64,000 nt of DNA from Myxococcales bacterium (GCA_004193285.1 SECP01000008.1:62001-126000); one strand, 5' to 3'; shown: positions 25,288 through 35,304, numbered from the stretch's first letter. A program made the numbers and translations. Notes: generated from the letters alone by a model not told the origin.

Positions 25288-26784
25288 ATGAGCGAAGCAC
25301 AACAAGAAAAGGGCGGTCAGGTCGGGGTCGAGACGGCCGAAGCGAGTGATTTCGCGGCGCTGTTGAACAAAGAGTTCAAGCCGCAATCCACGCGCGCCAA
25401 AGAAGAGGTGGAGTCGGCCGTCGCCACCCTGGCGCAGCAGGCGCTCGGCACTGCCGCCACCATCTCGACGGACGTAGTGGCCAGCATCCAGGCCATCGTC
25501 GCGGAGATCGACAAGAAGCTGAGCGCGCAGGTCAACGAGATCCTGCACAACCAGGATTTCCAGGACCTCGAGGGGTCTTGGCGGGGTCTGCACTACCTCG
25601 TCAACAACACCGAGACGGACACGATGCTCAAGATTCGCGTCTTGAACATCTCCAAGAAGGACCTGCAGAAGACGCTCAAGCGCTTCAAGGGCGCCGCCTG
25701 GGACCAAAGCCCCCTCTTCAAGAAGCTATACGAGCAAGAGTACGGGCAGCTCGGCGGGGAGCCCTACGCGTGCGTGGTGGGCGACTACTACTTCGATCAC
25801 AGCCCGCAAGACGTAGAGACGCTCGGCGAGCTGGCGAAGATCGGCGCGGCGTGCCATGCGCCCGTGCTCTCGGCGGCTGCGCCCTCGCTGTTCGGCATGG
25901 AGAGCTGGCAGGAGCTCGGCAACCCGCGCGACCTGCAGAAGATCTTCTCTACGCCCGACTACGCCGGCTGGCGTTCGCTGCGCGAGTCGGAGGACTCGCG
26001 TTACCTCGGCATCACGATGCCGCGGTTCCTCGCGCGCCGCCCCTACGGTGCCAAGTCGGACCCGGTAGAAGAGTTCGACTTCGAAGAAGACACCACCGGT
26101 CAGGACGCGAGCAAGTACTCGTGGGCGAACTCCGCCTACGCGATGGCCGTCAACATCAACCGCTCCTACAAGCAGTTCGGTTGGTGCTCACGCATCCGCG
26201 GCATCGAGGCGGGCGGCGCGGTGGAGGGCCTCCCCACCCACACCTTCCCGACGGACGACGGCGGGGTGGACATGACCTGCCCGACCGAGATCGGCATCAG
26301 CGACCGGCGCGAGGCGGAGCTCGCGAAGAGCGGCTTCATGCCCCTCATCCACAAGAAGAATACGGACCTCGCCGCCTTCATCGGCGCGCAGTCTCTGCAA
26401 AAGCCGGGCACCTACGATGACCCGGATGCGAGCGCGAACGCCGCCCTCGCCGCGCGGCTCCCGTACTTGTTCGCTACCTGCCGCTTCGCTCACTACCTCA
26501 AGTGCATCGTCCGCGACAAAGTCGGCTCCTTCAAGGGGTCGGACGACATGCAAAAGTGGCTGCAAAAGTGGATCACGCAGTACGTGGACGGTGACCCCGC
26601 GCACTCCAGCGAGGAGACGAAGGCTCGCCGCCCGCTCGCCGCGGCCGAGGTCGTCATCGAGGAAGATCCGAGCAACCCCGGGTACTACAACTCCAAGTTC
26701 TTCCTGCGTCCGCACTACCAGCTGGAAGGGCTGTCGGTCTCGCTGCGGCTGGTATCCAAGCTGCCGTCGAGCAAGTCGGCCTGA
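25288..26784 (+). CDS. tssC: T6SS contractile sheath large subunit TssC (VipB)
   Basis: The 498-aa protein has the family landmarks QDLEGSWRGLHYLVNNTETD, GGEPYACVVGDYYFDHSPQD, RFLARRPYGAKSDPV and GLPTHTFPTDDGGVD. It forms the outer sheath with TssB; contraction drives the spike. The C-terminus ends with the conserved YLRPHYQLEGLSVSLRLVS-like strand (FFLRPHYQLEGLSVSL). A ribosome site overlaps the tssB stop. Nothing is missing. Confidence 0.98.
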   Translation: MSEAQQEKGGQVGVETAEASDFAALLNKEFKPQSTRAKEEVESAVATLAQQALGTAATISTDVVASIQAIVAEIDKKLSAQVNEILHNQDFQDLEGSWRGLHYLVNNTETDTMLKIRVLNISKKDLQKTLKRFKGAAWDQSPLFKKLYEQEYGQLGGEPYACVVGDYYFDHSPQDVETLGELAKIGAACHAPVLSAAAPSLFGMESWQELGNPRDLQKIFSTPDYAGWRSLRESEDSRYLGITMPRFLARRPYGAKSDPVEEFDFEEDTTGQDASKYSWANSAYAMAVNINRSYKQFGWCSRIRGIEAGGAVEGLPTHTFPTDDGGVDMTCPTEIGISDRREAELAKSGFMPLIHKKNTDLAAFIGAQSLQKPGTYDDPDASANAALAARLPYLFATCRFAHYLKCIVRDKVGSFKGSDDMQKWLQKWITQYVDGDPAHSSEETKARRPLAAAEVVIEEDPSNPGYYNSKFFLRPHYQLEGLSVSLRLVSKLPSSKSA

Positions 26785-26798
26785 CGTAGCCGAGCACC

Positions 26799-27311
26799 AT
26801 GGCGGAGCTCACCCCGAAGGAGCGCCTTCAACCCTCTCTGCTCGACCGTCTGACCGACAACGAGCCCGAGCGGAAGGTAGAAGGTCGCGACCTTCGGGTG
26901 CTCTCCCCGCAGCGCCTGCGGGAGAGCGTGCGGCGGGATCTGGCGTGGTTGTTCAACTCGGTGAACTTGGTGTCGGTTCAAGATCTCTCGGGTCACCCCG
27001 AGGCCGAGCGGTCGACTTTGAACTTCGGCCTGCCGGATCTCTCCGGCAAGACCACCGCCAGCATCCACGTGCCAACGGTGGAGAAGCAGATCCGCAAAGC
27101 CATCTGGGAGTTCGAGCCGCGGTTGATGAAAAATACGGTCCGCGTCCGGCTGCTCCAGGACGAAAACTCGATGGGCCCGAACGCGCTCTGCCTCGTCATC
27201 GAAGCGGAGCTGTGGGCTCAGCCGCTACCGCTGCGGCTCTTCCTGCGTACGGACCTGAACCTGGAGACCGGTGAGGCTCAGGTGACGGACGTAACGGGTC
27301 AGGCTGGCTAG
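26799..27311 (+). CDS. tssE: T6SS baseplate protein TssE (gp25-like)
   Basis: The 170-aa protein has the GPW/gp25 fold pattern: LQPSLLDRLTDNEP at the start, LRESVRRDLAWLFNS, a loop with LNFGLPDLSG, and a C-terminal half with IRKAIWEFEPRL. TssE initiates sheath assembly on the baseplate. It is spaced 14 nt after tssC and 3 nt before tssF. Confidence 0.95.
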   Translation: MAELTPKERLQPSLLDRLTDNEPERKVEGRDLRVLSPQRLRESVRRDLAWLFNSVNLVSVQDLSGHPEAERSTLNFGLPDLSGKTTASIHVPTVEKQIRKAIWEFEPRLMKNTVRVRLLQDENSMGPNALCLVIEAELWAQPLPLRLFLRTDLNLETGEAQVTDVTGQAG

Positions 27312-27314
27312 GCT

Positions 27315-29180
27315 TTGGACCACCGGCTGCTGAGCTACTACAACCGCGAGCTGTCGTACCTGCGCGAGCTGGGCGGCGAGTTCGCGAAGCATTTCCCCAA
27401 AATTGCGGGGCGGCTCGGGCTGGACGAGTTCGAGTGCACGGACCCGTACGTGGAGCGGCTGCTCGAGGGCTTCGCGTTCCTGGCCGCCCGAGTGCAGCTG
27501 AAAATCGACGCGGAGTACCCTCGCTTCACCCAAGGGTTGATGTCGATTTTGGCGCCGCACCTGCTGGCGCCCACGCCTTCGCTCGCGGTGGTGCAATTCC
27601 GGCCCAGCACCAAGCAGGGCGGGCTGGCGGAGGGCCACACCATCGCTCGAGGCACTGCTCTCAAGGCGCCTCTTGGTCGCGGCGAGCAGACCGCCTGCGA
27701 ATATCGAACCTCGCAAGAAGTCGAGCTATGGCCGCTGGAGATCACGCGCGTCACCCACACCGGCCACGTCGGGGACCTGGGGGATCTACGAACGGACTCG
27801 CGGCGCCCCGTGAAGAGCGCGCTGCGCATCCGATTGCGCTCGAGCGGTCCGCCGCTGAGCAAGCTCACGGTGAAGACTCTGCCGCTGTTCTTGCGCGGGG
27901 CCGAGCAGCTGGGAATGCGGCTGTACGAGCTCTTGGCGGGGGGCGCGGTTGGGCTAGTCGGGCTGGACGGAAACGGGCGCCGCATCGGCTTCGTACCCGG
28001 TTCGCCGGTGCGCGCCATGGGGCTTTCGGACGACGAGGCGCTGCTCAACTACGACCTGCGCTCGTTTCAAGGCTACCGGCTGCTGCACGAGTACTTCGCG
28101 CTGCCTCAGCGCTTCCTGTTCGTCGAGCTCTTGTCACTAGCGCAGCTCTTCGAGCAATGCTCGACGCCGGAGCTCGAGCTCGTCGTGCTTTTGGACCGGC
28201 GGGACGCGGTAGTGGAGGCGTCGGTCTCGTCCGACCACCTCGCCTTGTTCTGCGCCCCGGTCATCAACCTGTTCCCGAAGAAGGCCGATCGCATTCACCT
28301 GAGCGAGCGTGAGAGCGAGTACCACGTCGTCGCGGACCGCACGCGTCCTTTGGACTTCGAGGTGCACTCGGTCACGGCGGTCTCCGGAGTCGGCGCGGGT
28401 GCCGCCGCCGCGCGGCCCTTTCTCCCGTTTTACGCGTGCACGGAGCGGCACAACGCGGAGACGCAGGCGTATTTCACGCTGCATCGCCAGCCGCGCCTCA
28501 TCTCGTCGCGGCGAGCGGTGACGGGCCCGCGCAGCACCTACGCTGGCAGCGAGGTCTTCGTCTCGTTGGTAGATGGTAACGAGGGCCCGTACCATACGGA
28601 CCTCAAGCAGCTCGCGGTGGACACGCTCTGCACCAATCGCGATCTCCCGCTGCTCATGAGCCTCGGTACCGGGAAGACCGACTTCACGTTGGACACCGGC
28701 GCGCCCGTCGAGTCCATCCGCTGCGTGGCGGGGCCTTCCGAGCCGCACGCCTCCCCGGCGTGGGGAGAGAGCTCCTGGCGGCTCGTGAGCCACTTGTCGC
28801 TGAATCACCTCTCGGTCGCCAACGCGCAAGACGACCTCGGGCCCGCGCCGCTACGGCAGCTGCTCCAGCTCTACGGCGACCTCGGCTCCGCGGTCCTGCG
28901 TCGTGAGATCGAGGGCATCCGCTCCGTCACGACTGCCTCCGTTACCCGGCGCTTGCCTTTCGACGGGCCGGCGAGCTTCGCGCGGGGTCTGGAGCTCACG
29001 CTGGACTGCGACGAAGCCTATTTCGAAGGCGGCAGCTGCTTCCTGCTCGGCGCGGTCCTCGAGCGTTTCTTCGCGCGGCTCGTCGGCTTGAACTCTTTCA
29101 CGGAGACCGTGCTCAGAACACCGCAGCGCGGGGAAATCATGCGATGGCCGACGAGACTAGGTCAGCGTTCGAACGCGTAG
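27315..29180 (+). CDS. tssF: T6SS baseplate protein TssF
   Basis: The 621-aa protein starts with LLSYYNRELSYLRELGGEF and FAKHFPKIAGRLGL, the strongly conserved TssF N-terminus. This fixes the start on a TTG codon at 27315, only 3 nt after the tssE stop; no ATG or GTG fits better. The weak start may rely on coupling to tssE translation. TssF forms the baseplate wedge with TssG. Its 3' end overlaps tssG by 37 nt. Confidence 0.96.
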   Translation: MDHRLLSYYNRELSYLRELGGEFAKHFPKIAGRLGLDEFECTDPYVERLLEGFAFLAARVQLKIDAEYPRFTQGLMSILAPHLLAPTPSLAVVQFRPSTKQGGLAEGHTIARGTALKAPLGRGEQTACEYRTSQEVELWPLEITRVTHTGHVGDLGDLRTDSRRPVKSALRIRLRSSGPPLSKLTVKTLPLFLRGAEQLGMRLYELLAGGAVGLVGLDGNGRRIGFVPGSPVRAMGLSDDEALLNYDLRSFQGYRLLHEYFALPQRFLFVELLSLAQLFEQCSTPELELVVLLDRRDAVVEASVSSDHLALFCAPVINLFPKKADRIHLSERESEYHVVADRTRPLDFEVHSVTAVSGVGAGAAAARPFLPFYACTERHNAETQAYFTLHRQPRLISSRRAVTGPRSTYAGSEVFVSLVDGNEGPYHTDLKQLAVDTLCTNRDLPLLMSLGTGKTDFTLDTGAPVESIRCVAGPSEPHASPAWGESSWRLVSHLSLNHLSVANAQDDLGPAPLRQLLQLYGDLGSAVLRREIEGIRSVTTASVTRRLPFDGPASFARGLELTLDCDEAYFEGGSCFLLGAVLERFFARLVGLNSFTETVLRTPQRGEIMRWPTRLGQRSNA

Positions 29181-30190
29181 GCTGGCTGCGAGCGCTCGCC
29201 GCGCAGCCCTTCGAGTTCGATTTTCACCAGGCGCTGCGCCGAGTCGAGACCACGTTCCGGCATCTGCCGCGCTGGGGGGAAGCGGCCAAGCCTCGCGACG
29301 AGCCGCTGCGCATCGGGCAAGATCCGTCCTTCGATTTTTCACCGGCGGCCGTGCGCGGCTTCACCTTGCCAACGGAGGACCGAGCGGCGCGGTTGACGAT
29401 CGGTTTTCTCGGCCTCTTCGGCCCTCAAGGGCCGCTGCCCCTGCACTTCACGGAGTACGCGCGGGATCGGATCCGTCAGGCGGGGGACCACACCTTCGCC
29501 GCATTCGTGGACCTCTTCCACCACCGCATGCTGGCAATGTTCCACCGCGCGTGGTCGCACAGCCGGGCTGCGGTCAGCCACGATCGCCCGGAAGCGGACC
29601 GCTTTCGCACCTACGTCGGCGCGGCTTTCGGGCTGGGCCTCCCCGCTCAGCAGGGTGTGGGAGCGGTGCCGGACCGCGCCCTGCTGTACTTCGGCGGCCT
29701 CTTCTCCATGGCCTCTCGACCGCCGGACGGTCTGCGGGCGGCGTTGAGCGGCTACTTCGGTCACCCCATCGAGGTGAAAGAGTTCGTGGGAGAGTGGCTC
29801 GTGCTGCACGCGGACGACCGGTTCCGCCTCGGCCATTCACCGCAGGTCAGCAGCCTCGGAAGGAGCACGGTGCTGGGCCAGCGGGTGTTCAGCCGCAGTC
29901 ACAAGTTTCGGATCGTCATGGGGCCGCTCGGTGAGGCGGACTTCGTGCGCTTTCTGCCCGGCGCCCCAGGCTTGGCTTCGCTCTCGGCGCTCGTTACCGC
30001 CTACGCAGGTCCACAGCTGGCCTGGGATTTGGAGCTGATCCCGGCCGCGGACGCCGTCACTCAGCTCGAGCTCGGCCGCGGGGGGCGGCTGGGCCTGACG
30101 GCGATGCTCGGGGCCGGCCGGAAGCGCGGTCTGCAGGCGAACGTGATCGTCGATCCCCTCACGAACTCGACCGAACGTACGCTACGGTAG
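29144..30190 (+). CDS. tssG: T6SS baseplate protein TssG
   Basis: The 348-aa protein contains PFEFDFHQALRRVE near the N-terminus, then GLFGPQGPLPLHFTEYARDR and LFHHRMLAMFHRAW, which are the most conserved TssG segments. It closes with a beta-rich end (LGRGGRLGLTAMLG). TssG joins two TssF copies in each baseplate wedge. It starts inside the tssF 3' end (37-nt overlap), so the two are coupled. Confidence 0.96.
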   Translation: MADETRSAFERVGWLRALAAQPFEFDFHQALRRVETTFRHLPRWGEAAKPRDEPLRIGQDPSFDFSPAAVRGFTLPTEDRAARLTIGFLGLFGPQGPLPLHFTEYARDRIRQAGDHTFAAFVDLFHHRMLAMFHRAWSHSRAAVSHDRPEADRFRTYVGAAFGLGLPAQQGVGAVPDRALLYFGGLFSMASRPPDGLRAALSGYFGHPIEVKEFVGEWLVLHADDRFRLGHSPQVSSLGRSTVLGQRVFSRSHKFRIVMGPLGEADFVRFLPGAPGLASLSALVTAYAGPQLAWDLELIPAADAVTQLELGRGGRLGLTAMLGAGRKRGLQANVIVDPLTNSTERTLR

Positions 30191-30232
30191 CGCCGGCGCG
30201 GGCGAGAGGGTCGTCGGCGGATTCTCAGGGAG

Positions 30233-32923
30233 ATGATCGTGTCGGAAATCAGTCGCAGCACCCTGTTCGGCAAGCTCGGTCCGCTACCGTACAAGGCGAT
30301 CGAAAGTGCCACGTTGTTTTGCAAGATGCGAGGCAACCCGTACGTGGAGCTCCAGCACTGGCTGCACCAGCTGTTGCAAGCGCCGGACTCGGACCTGCTG
30401 CGGGTGCTCAAGCATTTTCAGGTGGATTCCGCCCGCCTCGCCAAAGACCTGACCGAATCCTTGGACCGCTTGCCGCGCGGCGCCACGTCCGTGTCGGACC
30501 TCTCGCTCCAGGTGGAGGACTCGGTCGAGCGCGGCTGGGTTTACGGCTCGCTGATGTTCGGCGAGAGCGAGGTCCGCAGCGGCCACCTGCTCGTCGGTTG
30601 GTTGAAGACGCACCAGCTCAAGAACGCGCTGCTCGCGATCTCGAAAGAGCTCGTGAAGATCCGGCTGGAGGACTTGCTCTCGCGCTTCACGGAGCTGCTG
30701 GGGGACTCGCCGGAGGCACGCACGGCGCCGAGCGCCTCCGTCGACCCGAGCGCGGGAGCGACCACTGACGCCATTTCCCCGGCGCAGCTCGGCAAGCAGC
30801 AGGCGCTCGCCAAGTACAGCACGGACTTGACCGAGCGCGCGCGCTCCGGGGAAATGGACCCCATTGCCGGGCGCGACGAGGAGATTCGCCAAATCATTCA
30901 GGCGCTCCTGCGGCGGCGTCAGAACAATCCCATCCTCACGGGTGAAGCGGGCGTCGGCAAGACGGCGGTGGTGGAGGGCTTCGCGCAGCGCATCGCCAGC
31001 GGTGACGTGCCGCCCGCGCTGAGGGACGTCTCCCTGCGCGCGCTGGACATCGGCTTGCTCCAAGCGGGCGCGAGCATGAAGGGCGAGTTCGAAAACCGCC
31101 TGCGCCAGGTGATCGACGAGGTGCAATCCTCACCCAAGCCGATCATCCTGTTCATCGACGAAGCCCACACCCTCATCGGCGCCGGCGGCGCGCAAGGCAC
31201 GGGCGACGCCGCGAACCTGCTCAAGCCGGCGCTGGCGCGCGGCAAGCTTCGCACCATCGCCGCCACTACCTGGGCCGAATACAAAAAATTCGTCGAGCCG
31301 GACCCTGCGCTCACGCGCCGCTTTCAAGTCGTGAAGGTGGAAGAACCGAGCGAGTCCAAAGCCATTGCCATGCTCCGGGGCACGGTGAGCGCGCTCGAGA
31401 AGCACCACCGCGTGCAGCTGCTGGACGAAGCGCTGGAAGCCGCGGTCAAGCTGTCCAAGCGCTACATCCCGGATCGCCAGCTGCCCGACAAGGCCGTCAG
31501 CTTGCTGGATACGGCGTGCGCGCGCGTCGCGGTGAGCCAGCACGGGCAGCCGCCGGAGGTAGAGGACAGCAAACGACGCATCGAGCTGCTCGAGCAGGAG
31601 CTGGACATCATCTCCCGAGAGCAGAGCGTGGGAGTCGCCGTCGGCAACCGTTATTCGGAGGCCGAGACCGAGCTCGTGGAGGAGAACAAGCACCTCACCC
31701 TGGTGGAAGGTCGCTGGCGGTCGGAGAAGGCGCTGGTCGATCGGGTGCTCGCGCTTCGGGCGGAGCTGCGCCGCAGCGCGGAAAAGCCCGCGCCCGGCGA
31801 GCCGACGCCGCCCCCTTCGCTAAATGGGACGGACTCGCGGGACCACTCTCTGCAAGAGCTCGAGCGGCTCGGAGCCGAGCTGAGCCAGCTCCAAGGCGAA
31901 AACCCGTTGGTTTTCCCGACCGTGGACGCGCAGTCCATCGCGAGCGTGATCGCGGATTGGACCGGCATCCCGACCGGGCGCATGGTCAAAAACGAGATCG
32001 AGACCGTGCTGCGTTTGCACGAAGTGCTGGGCGAACGCGTGATCGGCCAGGACCACGCCCTGGAGATGATCTCACGGCGCATCCAAACCGCGCGGGCAGG
32101 TCTGGAGAACCCGACCAAACCCATCGGGGTGTTCCTCCTCGCGGGCCCCTCCGGCGTCGGAAAGACGGAGACCGCGCTCACGCTGGCGGAGGCGCTGTAC
32201 GGCGGTGAGCAGAACGCCATCACCATCAACATGAGCGAGTTCCAGGAGGCGCACACCGTCTCTACGCTGAAGGGAGCTCCCCCCGGGTACGTGGGCTACG
32301 GCGAAGGCGGCGTGCTCACGGAGGCGGTGCGCCGCAAGCCATACAGCGTGGTCTTGCTGGACGAGGTGGAGAAGGCGCACCCGGACGTGCACGAGGTCTT
32401 CTTCCAGGTCTTCGACAAGGGCTGGATGGAGGACGGGCAGGGCACCCGCGTCGATTTCAAGAACACGATCATCCTGCTCACCTCCAACGTGGGCAGCGAC
32501 CTCATCATGAAGCTCTCCACGGGCGGTCAGAAGCCGGACCCGGCTGCCATCGCCGAGCAGCTCCGAGCCCCCCTGCTCGAGGTATTTCCCGCCGCCTTGT
32601 TAGGCCGCGTCGTCGTCATTCCCTACTACCCGCTGAGTGACGAGATGCTCGGCAACATCGTGCGGCTGCAGCTGGAGCGCGTGAAGAAGCGCGTCACCGA
32701 GCGCTACCAAGTTCCGTTCAGCTACGACGACGCCGTGGTGCAGCTCATCTGCAGCCGCTGCACGGAGCTCGAGAGCGGCGGCCGAATGATCGACGCCGTG
32801 CTCACCAACACGCTTTTGCCTCAGCTGAGCCGCGAGCTGTTGCTGCGCACCCTTTCCGGCAATCCGCCTGCCCGCGTGAGCGTGTCGGTCACCGGTTCGG
32901 AGTTCACGTACGCCTTCGACTGA
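30233..32923 (+). CDS. clpV: T6SS AAA+ ATPase ClpV (TssH)
   Basis: ClpV disassembles the contracted sheath for reuse. The 896-aa protein has an N-domain starting RSTLFGKLGPLPYKAIESA, AAA1 with Walker A GEAGVGKTAVV (residue ~237) and a middle coiled-coil region. AAA2 has Walker A GPSGVGKTET (~637) and ILLTSNVGSDLI. The N-domain NPYVELQHWLHQLL segment is the ClpV-specific part that meets TssC. It ends the core operon, 42 nt after tssG. Confidence 0.97.
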   Translation: MIVSEISRSTLFGKLGPLPYKAIESATLFCKMRGNPYVELQHWLHQLLQAPDSDLLRVLKHFQVDSARLAKDLTESLDRLPRGATSVSDLSLQVEDSVERGWVYGSLMFGESEVRSGHLLVGWLKTHQLKNALLAISKELVKIRLEDLLSRFTELLGDSPEARTAPSASVDPSAGATTDAISPAQLGKQQALAKYSTDLTERARSGEMDPIAGRDEEIRQIIQALLRRRQNNPILTGEAGVGKTAVVEGFAQRIASGDVPPALRDVSLRALDIGLLQAGASMKGEFENRLRQVIDEVQSSPKPIILFIDEAHTLIGAGGAQGTGDAANLLKPALARGKLRTIAATTWAEYKKFVEPDPALTRRFQVVKVEEPSESKAIAMLRGTVSALEKHHRVQLLDEALEAAVKLSKRYIPDRQLPDKAVSLLDTACARVAVSQHGQPPEVEDSKRRIELLEQELDIISREQSVGVAVGNRYSEAETELVEENKHLTLVEGRWRSEKALVDRVLALRAELRRSAEKPAPGEPTPPPSLNGTDSRDHSLQELERLGAELSQLQGENPLVFPTVDAQSIASVIADWTGIPTGRMVKNEIETVLRLHEVLGERVIGQDHALEMISRRIQTARAGLENPTKPIGVFLLAGPSGVGKTETALTLAEALYGGEQNAITINMSEFQEAHTVSTLKGAPPGYVGYGEGGVLTEAVRRKPYSVVLLDEVEKAHPDVHEVFFQVFDKGWMEDGQGTRVDFKNTIILLTSNVGSDLIMKLSTGGQKPDPAAIAEQLRAPLLEVFPAALLGRVVVIPYYPLSDEMLGNIVRLQLERVKKRVTERYQVPFSYDDAVVQLICSRCTELESGGRMIDAVLTNTLLPQLSRELLLRTLSGNPPARVSVSVTGSEFTYAFD

Positions 32924-32987
32924 ATCGCTTGCCCGCGGCGACGAAGTTTTGTTTGCGGCCCTGGCGAACACGAGCATAAATGGCGCC

Positions 32988-33683
32988 GTGCAGGGAAAAC
33001 TCGGGCTCCGCGGGATCAAAGTTTTGGGGCTGACGCTCGGGGTCTCCGCCGCCTTGTTGGGCTCACCTCGAGCCGCGCAGGCGCAAGACGCGGAGGCTCC
33101 GGACCGTCATCGCAGTCAAGGCTGGAAGGACGCGACCAACATCCTGACCCTGTCGTCACTGGGCGTGCAGCTGCTCATGCCCCGCGTCTTTTACTCGGAC
33201 CCCGAGGTCACGGTGGGCTGGAAGGCGCGCTGGCATGCATCGGTCCTGGCGCCCAGCATGGCGCTCATCGCGACTGGCCTCGTCAACGAGCAGTTCTTGA
33301 AGGACAGCTTCGAGGGCTACCGCCCGGGTTGTGACGAGGCGAGCCAAGGCATCGCTCCGGAGTGCAACTCCTACGGCATGATGTCGACCCACTCGTACTT
33401 GGTGGGCTCGGCGCTCGGCCAGGGCTTGGGCATCTTCCTGGTAGACACGCTCAAGTGGAGCGGCGGGCGCATCAATGGCGGCTCGCTCGCGATGAACGTT
33501 GGCGTGCCGGCGGTGCTCGGCGTCATCACCACGGTCGGGCGCACGTCGGGCAATTGGGAGACGGGCGGCCAATCCTGGGGCAGCGCCGGCATCGGTTTGG
33601 CGCTCGGCCTCGGCCTCGGCGCGCTCTACGGCGCCGCTCAGCGCCCGGAGTGCGGCTACGGCGGCAACCTGATTTGCTGGTGA
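32988..33683 (+). CDS. exported PAP2-like membrane protein with degenerate active site
   Basis: From the GTG at 32988 the 231-aa product starts with a signal-like segment ending AAQAQ; a TTG at 32949 is the alternative start. Hydrophobic segments alternate with short loops. The KX6RP motif of PAP2 phosphatases is present (KDSFEGYRP), and STHS stands where PSGH is expected. The third motif (SRX5HX3D) appears only as GRTSGNWETGG, without the catalytic His and Asp. Activity is therefore doubtful. It lies between clpV and lipoprotein genes and converges with the next gene across a perfect hairpin. A T6SS role is unproven. Confidence 0.6.
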   Translation: MQGKLGLRGIKVLGLTLGVSAALLGSPRAAQAQDAEAPDRHRSQGWKDATNILTLSSLGVQLLMPRVFYSDPEVTVGWKARWHASVLAPSMALIATGLVNEQFLKDSFEGYRPGCDEASQGIAPECNSYGMMSTHSYLVGSALGQGLGIFLVDTLKWSGGRINGGSLAMNVGVPAVLGVITTVGRTSGNWETGGQSWGSAGIGLALGLGLGALYGAAQRPECGYGGNLICW

Positions 33684-33691
33684 AACGAAGG

Positions 33692-33715
33692 CGCTGAGAG
33701 CGCGGGCTCTCAGCG
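33692..33715. terminator. bidirectional hairpin between convergent genes
   Basis: A perfect 10-bp stem, CGCTGAGAGC (33692-33701) with GCTCTCAGCG (33706-33715), has a 4-nt loop. It sits between the converging ends of the genes at 33683 and 33710, overlapping the latter's stop. The minus-strand side is followed by CTTCGTTTC, which is T-rich. Confidence 0.6.
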
Positions 33716-34666
33716 GTTCGGCTTGGCTTTGGGCGGCGTGGGCTTCGGCTCGTCTAGCGCCGGGCCCGCGCTGTGCGGCGCTGCCACGTCTCCGCCCGCG
33801 ACCTGAGTCCACAGCGAAGGCACGCTCGCCTCCAGCTTCCCGCTGGGCGCGAGCTTGAAGAGCCGCTCCAGGTCCGACTTGCGCACGGTGCCCTGGTTCG
33901 GATCCTGAACGAGCACCTGCTCCACGACTCGCATGCCCTTGTCTTGGAACACCGGCGTCGCGGTGAGCCGGTATTTGGAGAGCCCGGGCAAACCAGGGAA
34001 GGGCCGGTAGTCGATGCGATCCAGCGGGAGCGCGGCGGCGCGGGTCAGGCGCCCACCACCGAGCACGTAAACCGTGAACGCGGTCTCGCAACCTTGACCA
34101 GGTTTCACCTCGCCGCAGCCCTCGTCCGTCGCGGTCACCAAGATGCGTGAGCCCATGCGCTCGAGCGAGAAGCGCGTGGTCTTCAGCCGGCTACGAAGGG
34201 TGCCGGTCCCGTAGACCTCCGCGTAGCCTTCGCGCGAACGCACGAGAGCGAGGGGCCCCGCCGAAGAGCCGTCCGAGAACTCGAAGGTGCGCAGCCACAC
34301 CACTCGAAAACCGTCGGGACCGGGCGTGACGACCGCGTGGTCCGGCTTGGCCGGTAAGGAACCAGCGCGCGGCCCCTCCGCCCCGAGCAGCTCCTGCTCG
34401 GAGAAGGCAGCGCGGCCTGCGCAGTCCTGAGCGCCCGCGTCCACCGTGGAAGACCCCGCGTCGAAGCTGGGCAGAACCATGCGCCAGTAGTCGGCCGGCT
34501 CTACCTTGGAGACGCCGCTGGTGCTGCGCTCGAGCGGCTGAATGCAGATCGGAACCGGCACCGTGCGCCTTGCCCTGTCCTCCATTTTGGAGGATTCCAC
34601 CGCGCCGGCGCAGCTCAGCGAGGAGAGCGCGGCGATAGCGCCGATGACCAAACCGCTCGGCTTCAT
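33710..34666 (-). CDS. lipoprotein of unknown function (318 aa)
   Basis: The signal peptide of ~19 residues ends in a lipobox-like LSSLSC. The mature part is beta-rich, with several short strand pairs (GFRVVWLRTFEFSDG, YAEVYGTGTLRSRLKT, SRILVTATDEGCGE) and two Cys pairs. It ends in a Pro/Lys-rich tail. I recognise no family. The ATG overlaps the stop of the upstream lipoprotein gene by 4 nt, so both are made together. Their place between clpV and vgrG suggests an envelope accessory role, but this is only positional. Confidence 0.65.
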   Translation of the reverse strand: MKPSGLVIGAIAALSSLSCAGAVESSKMEDRARRTVPVPICIQPLERSTSGVSKVEPADYWRMVLPSFDAGSSTVDAGAQDCAGRAAFSEQELLGAEGPRAGSLPAKPDHAVVTPGPDGFRVVWLRTFEFSDGSSAGPLALVRSREGYAEVYGTGTLRSRLKTTRFSLERMGSRILVTATDEGCGEVKPGQGCETAFTVYVLGGGRLTRAAALPLDRIDYRPFPGLPGLSKYRLTATPVFQDKGMRVVEQVLVQDPNQGTVRKSDLERLFKLAPSGKLEASVPSLWTQVAGGDVAAPHSAGPALDEPKPTPPKAKPNR

Positions 34667-35304
34667 AGGACCTCGAGCGTGTCGACCACGCGCAGGAGCT
34701 CGGGGTTGATTTGCGACAGATCGTCACCCTCGTAAACGATCTGAACGACCACGACGCGCGACTGACCGCGCACCAGGTACTCACGGCTACGGCTCGTGAG
34801 CGGCTTCTTTGCTGCTTCTACGCTGCGCTCCACGCTGTACGCTCGGCCTTGACCGATGCCCACCGCGACGGGGACACGCTTGCCCGTCACTTTGGCTCCC
34901 GTAGATTGCGCGTCGTCTTCGTAGCGCTGCAGCATGTCCCGCCAGGCGTCCGCGGCGTACTCGGGGCGCTCGTAGATGGCGAAGGAGTAGGCGTTCGGGG
35001 AGATGTAACCGACGTAGGCCTGGCCCGGCTGGTTGCTCGCGTCGCGCAAGAGCCAGTTCTTCGGCTTGGAAAGGTGAATGCCGCGGCGTAACACCGTGAC
35101 GCCTACGTACTCGGGGTTGGGCTCCTGGGGCGCCAAGTCCAGCGGGGGGTAGCGCTCCTCGAACTCTTTTGCGCCCTGCTCGCCCGTCGCGACCGTCCAA
35201 TCGTAAAAGGTGCGGTTCTTGGTGGCGCCTTCCGAGGGGCCTCCGCAGCCCGCCGCGCAGAGCGCGCCCAGCACTAGTCCTGCTCTCACCCGACGGTCGA
35301 CCAC
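34663..35304 (-). CDS. lipoprotein of unknown function (213 aa)
   Basis: The signal peptide ends in lipobox CAAGC, giving an anchored periplasmic protein. The mature domain has a mixed alpha/beta pattern: GIHLSKPKNWLLRDASN, PNAYSFAIYERPEYAADAW and REYLVRGQSRVVVVQIVY. It ends in LLRVVDTLEVL. The shape is similar to small lipoproteins that scan 'PxxW' beta-sheet domains (PsbP/LpqN-like), but I cannot assign it firmly. It is coupled by a 4-nt overlap to the next lipoprotein gene. Confidence 0.65.
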   Translation of the reverse strand: MVDRRVRAGLVLGALCAAGCGGPSEGATKNRTFYDWTVATGEQGAKEFEERYPPLDLAPQEPNPEYVGVTVLRRGIHLSKPKNWLLRDASNQPGQAYVGYISPNAYSFAIYERPEYAADAWRDMLQRYEDDAQSTGAKVTGKRVPVAVGIGQGRAYSVERSVEAAKKPLTSRSREYLVRGQSRVVVVQIVYEGDDLSQINPELLRVVDTLEVL